NCBI GenBank assembly: GCA_946803715.1
Contig: CAMPET010000048.1
Location: 255,365-319,364 of the forward strand
DNA length: 64,000 nucleotides
Reading direction: 5' to 3'
DNA from: Beroe ovata
Taxonomy: Eukaryota; Ctenophora; Nuda; Beroida; Beroidae
A model generated the notes under the pieces. That model ran no database searches. It was given only the letters and a program-made list of their open reading frames with translations, and was not told the DNA's origin. Within the stretch, counting starts at the first letter, position 1, and the number at the start of each line of letters is the position of its first letter. The translations under genes were made by a program, and so were the position numbers. This document shows, piece by piece, positions 50,801 to 61,287 of this stretch.

Positions 50801-53800
50801 TCTGAAAAAACTACTTATTTAGCGTCAGAATTATGCTTGTTATGGTCAAAGTGTCAATGAGATCTTCATAGTCCATACTTCATATGCATTAGCGCGAAAG
50901 TACTACGATACGTTGCTCTGTCGAGTTAAGGTGCTTCACCATAATATTGTTGCTATTATTTTCCAAAGCAGCTTTGTTCAGACACTTACGCGCCATCACA
51001 TACACACACACACACGCCCGCGTGTCGCACCACCACAATCACGCAGGCATATCACACGCGGGATATCTCCAACTTTTTCACTCCGTGAGACAATGATTTT
51101 CTCCTGGCTTCTCCTGGTCCTCCCTGCAGTAGCATATTCCCAAGACTGTGCGGGCTGTCAACGGAACACGACAGTAAACTGGGTACCGGTGACCACACTC
51201 CCGCGGAGAGTATCGACGACCACACGACCAATGACGGAGACCGCGCCCATACGAACACAACAGCCCCTCGATGGGATTGATGATCCACATTGCATGATCC
51301 ATCGGGACAGGCCTCTCGATACGTACAACGTAACTCAGGATACCAAGCAGGAATCAGTGCTGGAGTGTTGGGAGGAGTGTAAGAAGGTTCCCAATTGTTC
51401 CCTCTTCTCCTTCCATCTTCACAAAAAACTCTGCTCGTTGTTCAACCCCGCCGACCCGACAATAGAGCAGGAGTGGCTCTTTAAACAAAATTTCAAGGTT
51501 GTTGTCGGTGACATGCGCTGTTTGGAGTGCCTCCCGACTGTGTCCCAGGTGGTGGCTCAAAGTGAGGAAACGGGTGTGAGGATAACTGATATGGAATCTC
51601 GGAGGTGTCTGGGGCTGGCCAGTGCTTCCAGAGTCAGGGCAGTGACGGGGAAATGGGGGTTCAAAGTGGCGTGGAAAGGGTGTGACGAATCATATCTCTG
51701 GGTAGTCAAGGAAACGGGTGAAGCTGACAAGTATCGGATTGTCCTGCATGGGCACGAGCGACACTGGGCGTTGGAGTGGGGCCACACCGCGGCGAGCAAT
51801 GGGTCGTCAAATACTGTGTTCCTGGCCAAAGTGAACGATAACAGCACGACTAGAACTGCCAGTGTGTTCTTCATAAATAGGGCGATCACGGAGAAGAACT
51901 GCAAGTATCGGATTCTGGGGTTTAACTGGAGCGAGGACAACAACTTCAACGTGTTCAAAGTGGCACCAAGTGGGTCGCCAACCATTTCCCTGTCCGATGT
52001 CAGGATCACAACTCAACGCGGGGCTATGCTCACCTGCCCCGTCCGTTCGGTACCCCGAGGAAAGGTGCTGAACAAGGCTGAAATCCTATTCGGAGAGGAG
52101 ATTGTGGTGAAATGTGACCCCGGGTTTGGTATAGCATCGCTCAACTACACCAGGGTCCAGCGGGTGAAGTGTTTGAGAAACATGACGACCGCCCAGCTGC
52201 TACCCTGCACTCGGATACCACGGTCCTGGAACGAGGGAGAGGGGGAGGGGGAGGTGTTTTATCCCCGTATGTATCGGTTATTGATAGGGATTATCGTATT
52301 CCTGTCCTCCATCATTCTGTCCCTAGCACTGAGAGACCAGTGCATGACGTGCAGTAAGTTTATCAAGGATAGGTATTGTAGCACGCCAAAGAAAACTGTC
52401 GGAATTAATGTACAGAGAAATGTTTGAAGAGGAAGAAGGTGGGATGAACTATGAACAGTGAATGATTGAAGCTTGATAAAGGAAAACAGACAATATCTAA
52501 GGGCCTGTGGACTTTGCACAAATAATCATTGGTTTCACTTATTTATTCATGTTGCTGTTATTAACTTAAGTTGTCTCATCTCAAGCTATTGTTTTTTCAT
52601 TACTCAACTATAATGACTCATGAGAAATACATGCATATATTGAATAATGACCCACAAACAGTATAATCATATCACACAATGCCGACAAAAAGTCTAGATC
52701 TAAAGTAGAAGACATGCACACACATAACGCAGCGTGACTCACCATTGGTATAGAGACTTAGCGGCGCAAACTGGTGCAGCACTTGGGGTGTCTCGGGTAA
52801 CCACGACAACAGCAGATGATTGCGGAGTGATGTAATGGTGACAGCATGGGCAGAGAGGAGAGCACAGTCGAAACTGTTGTTAACGAGAGCTTCAGTGACA
52901 ACGTTTTGGTAGTACGGGAAACAGTTCGTCACCTGAGAAGGTGTCAAGGTAACAGCTCTAAGTACTTATTGACGTGATGTCAAGTTAACAGCTCTTAGTA
53001 ATTATTGGCATGGTGCCAAGACATCAGCCTTGAGTATTGGGGGTCAGCAGTCTGGTGAGAAAAAGATATGTAAATACAGCTGCGTGTAAATCTCCATGTA
53101 TAAGATCATAGGTTGTGGTTCAATAACATTGTTCATGCAATTTTCAGCTAGATACCATTGTTACGTCTCATTCCAAGGTACAGTTTACAATTAAAAAGGA
53201 AAACATTAAGAATTCATGACCATGAATTCATGACCAGATCGAAAACTACACAGCTGTTTTTCCCGATGATTTTTGCACACTAATTGATCACTAAGAAGTG
53301 CTAAGTAGTTCTCCATGCACTACAAATTCTCCAGCCTGTATAAGTTACTACTGAGGTTACTATGTTTACTAAGGTTGCTATGGTTACTAAGGTTGCTATG
53401 GTTACTGAGGTTGCTACCGGCTTCCTAGAGGACTGAATAGTGGTGACGTCAACTGAAGGACACACGGAAGTAGCTACAGCCTCCATTTCAGGCTGTGATC
53501 CCCGGTCAACAGTGTCCTTGGTTACATGGATCAAAGTCACGAATTTTGTTTATAGTATGATTTTCGAACATAGCTACGAGGTATAATTCTGTAGTGCGAC
53601 CAGCACTGTTGTTTCGAGTGGGAAAAACAAAGGTAGGGCGGAGCATTTTATATTTCTGAGAAGATTGTTATATGGTTGTGTTACGTAGATCTCTCAAAAG
53701 ATCTCAAAAAATTTCATTCCTGTATTTTAGAAGGGACCGCACGAAATCATGCATGATCACCCACAATCATGAGTGAGATTAAATATTTTCAAAAAATAAA

Positions 53801-56800
53801 AAGTAGCTCGCAATAATTCACTGAGTCATATAACATATTATTGTGCGCTTACAGTATATTATGATGCTTTCATTCAGAGTTTGGAAAAATAATATGCTCG
53901 TGAGAAAAAATAGCACTCATTTTTTCATTAGAGGTGGCCACTTCTATGTAATATTATATTCGAAAATAAAACGTACCTCAAGTTCGAGCGAGTACTGGCT
54001 GCTTGGATTATAGAGGTCTGCAGTTACATATCGAGTAATGTTCCACCCAGCCAGGGTCTTGGTGTTCGCGGTTAGTCCCAGTAGATGACAGACTTCCTTT
54101 CGATTCAGCATGTAGTCTGAGTTAGGGGTTGTGATGAATTATAGGAAACTGTTCAATATGGGGTCGAACTGACTCCCCCAGCACTCATCCCCACTACGAA
54201 ATAAACCCTGAAGTGTTGAACTATTTCTCACACATACCCTGGAAGAGCATGACAGTGCTAAGCTGTACATTCCTATTTCCCGTTATCGGAACACTAGTTC
54301 CTATGGAGAAGTTTGTCTTCTGTCTGACAGTCGGTGGGTAGACAGCGTTAGAGATGTCAAACACGGCACACCCGTCAACCCACAGCAGTATCTGTGTGTG
54401 GGGAATGTGCTGTTACACAAGCGTTGCTATGGTTATACTGATTGTATCTGTATCACTACACAGCGTTGCTATGGAAACACAATGCGCGTATTGTTCATTG
54501 ATCACACCCACTTTTCCGTTGCGTTGTCCGAATCGTTGTTGTTTGGGAGTTGTACCGTAACTGATAACAATATGCCGCCACCCACCCGGACTCAGTACTC
54601 GGTGTATGACGTGGGGCGGGTGCCGCTCCGACCCTTTCCACGATAGAATTATGTCACCTTCAGTGGGATCAACAGACACCTGGGAAAACAACAATATTGA
54701 TTAAAAATGATAGTGAAATATATTTTCTGCATGGTGAATCCTAATGGCATCATTTGGTGATGAATCTGGAAATTCGTGCATTCTGTACTCACGACAAATG
54801 TAAATCTCTGATGTCCGAACGTCAGGACTTGAATAGGGTCGATTTTCCTCCGGGACGACGACGATCGAGGACCGTGTTGCTCCAGGTTTTTGGGGTTGTT
54901 CAGTCCCCCCAGGAGCTCAGGATAGATGTCTTCCTCTCCTGGCTCACTCTCTGTTGTTTCAGAACTCATGCTTCTTTCTGGGGGAATACTCAGACGTCCT
55001 CTATCTCAGTTCGTTGTAGTGGGATAGTAGCGACGCATAACAATGTAACATTCAGTCCCCTCACGAATTTTGTGGCGCATAAGAAGTCGCAAGAATCAAG
55101 TCAAGTTTCCTGAGCGGGCATCCATTGTTCACAGCGTTACATACCTTTAGGTAGAGGAATGAGTTTGATCCAGAGAGAGACTGAGAATCCGTGGTACATA
55201 CTCGGCCATCTTATCTCTCCATCCAACTCCCAGACTGCTTGCGCAGAGTTGGAGAGTCCGATAGAGTGGGTTGGGGAGCGGAGATCATCTCCCAACGAGC
55301 CATGGAGACTTTGTAACAGAGAGGCCTGAGGAAGACATGAACATGAGCAGACTTTCTCAAAGAACGGATGAGTCTGGACTATGATTATCTTGCTGTATAC
55401 TGACAATGTTTTCATCCGTCTGCAAGTCTACAAGTGCTGCTTTAGGTCTCTTGAGATGTTGTAGTAACAATTTGAGCTCCTGAGCTGTCACACTACTGCA
55501 TATGCTCATCTTCAGAATTCTATGTATTATCTGAAATACATGAATCTTGTGTACAGTAAGTACTGTAGTATCAGTAGTGAATTATATTAGTGCATAAAAC
55601 GTGTGGTTACTTACATGGCCCAAATCAGTCCCATAGGAAATTGCGTCTGAATAGTTCTGTAGTAACATGAGCGGAAGACCCTGAGATAAACCACATTGTG
55701 AGTATTGTGAGATATAGAAGGGGACACGCAGAACTAATAGAAGTCAGGTCATTTCAGTTAGCAATCTCACTCACCACTGTTTGAAGGAGAGCCCCATGGA
55801 CTTTACATAGTTTCTCAAGCTCGCAAAACATGGTAAGTAGGGGTTCGGTACTGAAAATAAAACAATCCTGTTTACATAGATACATTCATGACTTAGTGGA
55901 ACATCAATAATGGTTCATTGAGCTTCAGAACGCTTTGATCAAGAATAGAATGCTAATAAAACAATGCAAAACATGCGATGCGCCTTTATTCTGATCCACA
56001 GTGCGCGCGCGACGTGGCGTCGTGAACGGATTACACGTACAGCAAGTTTGTTTTTGTACTAAAATTGCACCGCGCGTTCCAGATACGCAAAGGAATGGCA
56101 AATTTGGGGCAGAAATGACCTGAAATACCAAAGCAGTAGTTGATGGCTATAAATGCTCTCAGGCATGAATAGACTACGTTTTACACGATCAACTCGAGCG
56201 GTTGTTGACACCATTGTTTTGGGTGTGCATACCACAGTAAACGGCGATTTCTATAAACGGTATGGGTGTGTATAATTGTGTACGGTAGTCTGCTGGATTG
56301 GTCTAGACATGTGTAGAGAGATGGAGCTGTTCAACCTGTGATCACTGCAATGACAATCATTTGTGTGTGCTCATTAATAACATTGATTTGTTGCAGAAGT
56401 AGTATTAAGCAATTCGGGAGAATGTCAACTTGTAATGAAGCCGTTTCCCATGCTGCATCTACCTATGTACTGTAATGTTCGGACAAAAATCGAGTGATAA
56501 ACGATCCTAATATAGCATCTGACGTACGCATCGCAGTACATTCGCTCTTACATAAATGCATAATGAGTGAGGAATATGGTCAATAATAACGCTATAATCA
56601 CACATAATCACACACAGTACACCATGAGCGTGTGAATATGCGTACCACCACATCTATAAGTAATCTGGTGTTGAAATGTAAGATACGTGTGCGCATAATA
56701 TACATGTCCCATGAGAATAGAAAACTGTCACCAAGTTAGAGAATATACTGCTATCTCTTGCACCAAACACCCTTACTACAACTCTAGCAAAGCAACAAAA

Positions 56801-59800
56801 ACAACTTACAACAAACCGTGAGCAATATGAAACAAACAACAAACAACAAACAACAAACAACAAACAAAAAGTAACAACAAGACCAAACCACATATTATGA
56901 AGCAGTATCATGGTATATGATACTTACCAGGCTGGGGTTCTGATGGATGCAGACATTCCCCTGTATATCTCGACAAGCAACTCAGGGTGGATAATGTCCA
57001 CATCATTCCTATCTTCTCCTTCATCCTGTAACAATAGCGGGTTACAGTGGTGTGACAGACGACAGATTAGGGGGTCAATCACGAGAAACGGTGTTACGAG
57101 AACCAATAAGTTTTATATACCCTGTCCCAACAATACCGTTTGAGCTATACCTAGTTAACAAGATTCACTGATGCTTGACTAACCTCCAAGTGAAGAAGTT
57201 TTTGTTTCTTCTCACAGCACAACTCCACGACCTTCATCAGCACATTAACATTAGCCCCTGGTAACTCTAGTACACTGTGAGGAGTGTTATCGGTCAACCA
57301 CTCACAGGAACAACCACAGGGACAGCCATGACAACCACAAACACAACCACAAATACAACCACACAATTAGGGAGCAGGGGGCACTTTACCTCTGTGTATT
57401 TGGCATTTGTTTCACATTTGGGAAGAGTATTGAGATGAGGAGAGTGTAGCAGGACGATAGTCTAGATTTGTCACACGACCTGTGGGAATAGTTTTATAGA
57501 ACTGTGGTTCACACAGAACTGTGGTTCACACAGATTCTGGATTCATCATTTTAGCAGAGCTCCGTGATGGTACTCAGGGACACAAACATAGCTACACCGA
57601 TGTTTTCTCGCAACCTGTGGCTCAATGCTAGATTGGATTGCGCAACCCCACACACACGCCTCACATAGCGGCACTATTATAATACCACACACACACACAC
57701 ACANNNNNNNNNNNNNNNNNNNNNNNNNNNNNNNNNNNNNNNNNNNNNNNNNNNNNNNNNNNNNNNNNNNNNNNNNNNNNNNNNNNNNNNNNNNNNNNNN
57801 NNNNNNNNNNNNNNNNNNNNNNNNNNNNNNNNNNNNNNNNNNNNNNNNNNNNNNNNNNNNNNNNNNNNNNNNNNNNNNNNNNNNNNNNNNNNNNNNNNNN
57901 NNNNNNNNNNNNNNNNNNNNNNNNNNNNNNNNNNNNNNNNNNNNNNNNNNNNNNNNNNNNNNNNNNNNNNNNNNNNNNNNNNNNNNNNNNNNNNNNNNNN
58001 NNNNNNNNNNNNNNGTGTGTGTGTGTGTGTGTGTGTATCTCTCCCGCTCTCTACCCCATTAACTCTGTATCTGACACCACTGTTACTTTGACACAAGTGA
58101 AGTGGTGAGAGCACCCTACAAAATACCATTACTACCAAATAGTCAAATACCCAATATCTCAATATGTATCAGGTGATCTCTCATCTAGCTGATATTATGT
58201 AGAAACTAAGCAGCTATCACTCACTTGTAAACTCCAAGGATAAGTCGAGTTAGATCAAGGAACAGCTCCGTATGAAGATGAATCAGGTACTCCTTGTCTT
58301 CTCGGGAAATGGCCGAGTCATGGGCGACCAGTCCACCTCCTTCCTTTTCTTCCTTTTCCTCAGCTCCTTCATCAGCTCCTTCATCAACTTCTTCATCCTC
58401 ATTGTCGTCCAGAGAGAGTCCTAGTACCTGGGAATACGGTGCGTGTCATGAACTCGCAATGGACGAATGCCCCTCGACCCCAAACACTATTCCAAAGTCC
58501 AAAAACTGAACCAAAACCATTCCTGTACGCTATCAATTGGTGATTGGCGTACGGTACGACACTGTGCACTAGAAACAATGAAATATCATACAGTCATAAG
58601 AAATACGGCAAATTCATCAGCACGACTCCATACCTGCACTGTTTCATTGGAGTGGGTGTCAGCAATGAACGCGTAGAGAACCGCCAAGTGATCAGCAAAG
58701 TGTGAAACCGAGACATTGAACTGATTGAGGTGGAATGTCTGATTTCGTGCACACCTCAACAGTACGGTTATCACGTCCTGGTACAACTTGCACTTCTCTG
58801 TCTCTTCATCTAGCTGAGAGTTTTAGGAGTTTTGTTATCGATCAGTTGATTGTTCGACGAAGCCCCAAGAATTTTGTCGTGATCAATGATCATCATAATA
58901 TCGTGCTATCAACTTATCAAAGTATTTCAATATTACCAGTCGTAAATTGTGCAGTGTGATTTATTTTCCAGAGCTGGTGAATTATAGATCGGTTGGATGT
59001 GGCTATTTCCTTAAAAGGAATAATTACTCATTGAGGTATTGGTATACGATCAAGGATGTTACACTATTACAATCTGTGAAAGCTGGCGGAGTGATGCTGT
59101 TGTGAAATATGCGTTGTGTGGGATATGAGATGAAGTGTGGCCGTGGGAGTGGGGATCTGCCTGCGCGCGCGTTTTAATATTCTCGGACAGATCCAGGATC
59201 CTACGATTTCAAGTTCGCTATCTGCTAAACCCGTTTAACACTCGTATTCCATCATATTACACCATAATAACAACATAAAATTCAGCTAGATTATTGTTAC
59301 TGTAGTCCTGTAGAGTGTAGTCTGTGTTCTACACCTATAAGATAATCACCATAATCACCTAATCAAACCATAAACCGGTCTTTTGTTCAATATAATCACG
59401 CTGAACTGTTGCCAGCCATCAGTCACATCTCTCTCACTCCTCTCTTTCTACTGCTATGCTGTAATTTGTAAGGGAGACAACGCCCACATAGCCAGGATCT
59501 GCGCACTAGTTATCAACTGTGATGTAGATACAGCTACACTGTGTAATTATCTAATTAACCAATTATCTCATCATGAATAAGTACGTGTGCTCAGGAGGAG
59601 TACTGTAGTGACGTAATTGAGAAGAGGAAGGGGGAAGGAAACTGCATTTCTTGGATAAAGAGCTGTGGCGAAATCATGTTGTGTTTCCTTATTTTGGTCA
59701 AAGTCTTGCACCTACTTACCTTTAAGTGTCAACATTGATCAGCTAAGAGTAACATTGCGATAAATGGCGATGATAGAACGTATGTAGACAGCAGTGAATA

Positions 59801-61254
59801 GTGTTTCTGTGTGTAACTGTATGTGCTTTGAGTTACTCAATATTGACTATACATTGTTTGGAACACTACACTATGCATAGTGAATGCTCATTGAGTATTG
59901 GTACAATGTACAGTGTACGCTGCCTTATGTTAAGTGTAGTGTATAATGTGACATTGAGAAGTGCACAAGGTGCACAAGGTGTACAATGTGAAGTGTACGA
60001 TGAACAATGTACAATATATACCTGTATATTCTCGAACAGCTGACACACAGGAGGATTGATGATCGCAGTTGACAGTGAGACAAATGCACTTTCAGACACC
60101 TGGTTGAGAGAAATCGTGTTAGTTTTTCCTGGAATCACGGAATTCGCCAGAATCTTATCTGTTATCACCCTTGTTCTGTGTTCTTACGTCAAGCATTTCA
60201 TGGTTATTTCCGATTGGAACTGATTATCTCACAGCTTGTATATGTGTGTCTCTGTGTGCGTGTAGAATGTAATTACCGAATGAAATACACTACCAATGGT
60301 ATTGAGTTACTACGCACAGAATCAAGAGATTTCTCACATTCTTATATGATAGACACGATGTCTGTCGAAAAATTTCCAAAACTGAAGGGTGAAAACTGAA
60401 ATCAAAGATTAAAATGAAAGTAAAATGAAAGCTCAAACCAAATTGGAAACGAAAGAGAAAAAAGCCCAAGGGAAAACCAAAGATTCGAAAATCAAAGCTA
60501 GCTCTGTGCATGCACTAGCGGCGGCCAAAGTCCGATACAGCTAGTTCAACTCTGGGGCAGAGGATTAGGCTAGATCCTTCTAACAACCCCGTCTTCATTG
60601 AGACTAGCTGTAGCATGTTCAGAACACACACACACTCAAAGTCTCTTCAGAGAAAAAAATATGCTTCGAAACTACATTCGTTTGAAATTTATTCAAAGCT
60701 CAAATGAATGGCCACGTTCAAAAAATCCGACTGTATCCTTCAAAATAATATTTCCTTGTGTTTAAGAAGAGACATCGGAGTAGTACTCAATTTCTTCTGA
60801 CTGATGTTATTCGTGTATAGGAACGATAGGTTCCGAATCGGGTAACTTCGGATAAGCGCCTAGGTCCTTATAGACCCCCTATAGACCCCTTAAATACCCC
60901 TTATGCAGGGTGTGCCAAAGAATCGCCACAAAAGTAAACGCCCGTAACTTTGTTTCTGATTGGAGATTCTCGATGAAATTTTGATGTCTCATAGGAGTCG
61001 GGCATAAGTTTTTTCCACACGAATTTCAAGTTTCGAGCTCGAAAAATGCTCGAGTTATCAGAAACTAACTGACTTTTTGCGTCAAAGTCTCTAGTATATG
61101 ACGAGTCTTATATTCGCGTTTCCATGTGTAGATATGATGCAGCAACCATACAACACATCACATAGTGACTGATAATACCAGTAAGTTGCTGCTCACATCT
61201 GCGAATTTAAGTCATGCTCGCAGGTCTGTGGGTGATGGATATAAGCTGTTCATA

Positions 61255-61287
<33 letters not shown>

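Noticed and set aside
56654-56911. Hydrophobic Val/Cys/Phe-rich minus-strand open frame resembling a membrane segment
   Set aside because: Generated by the AACAAAC simple repeat inside a LYST intron.
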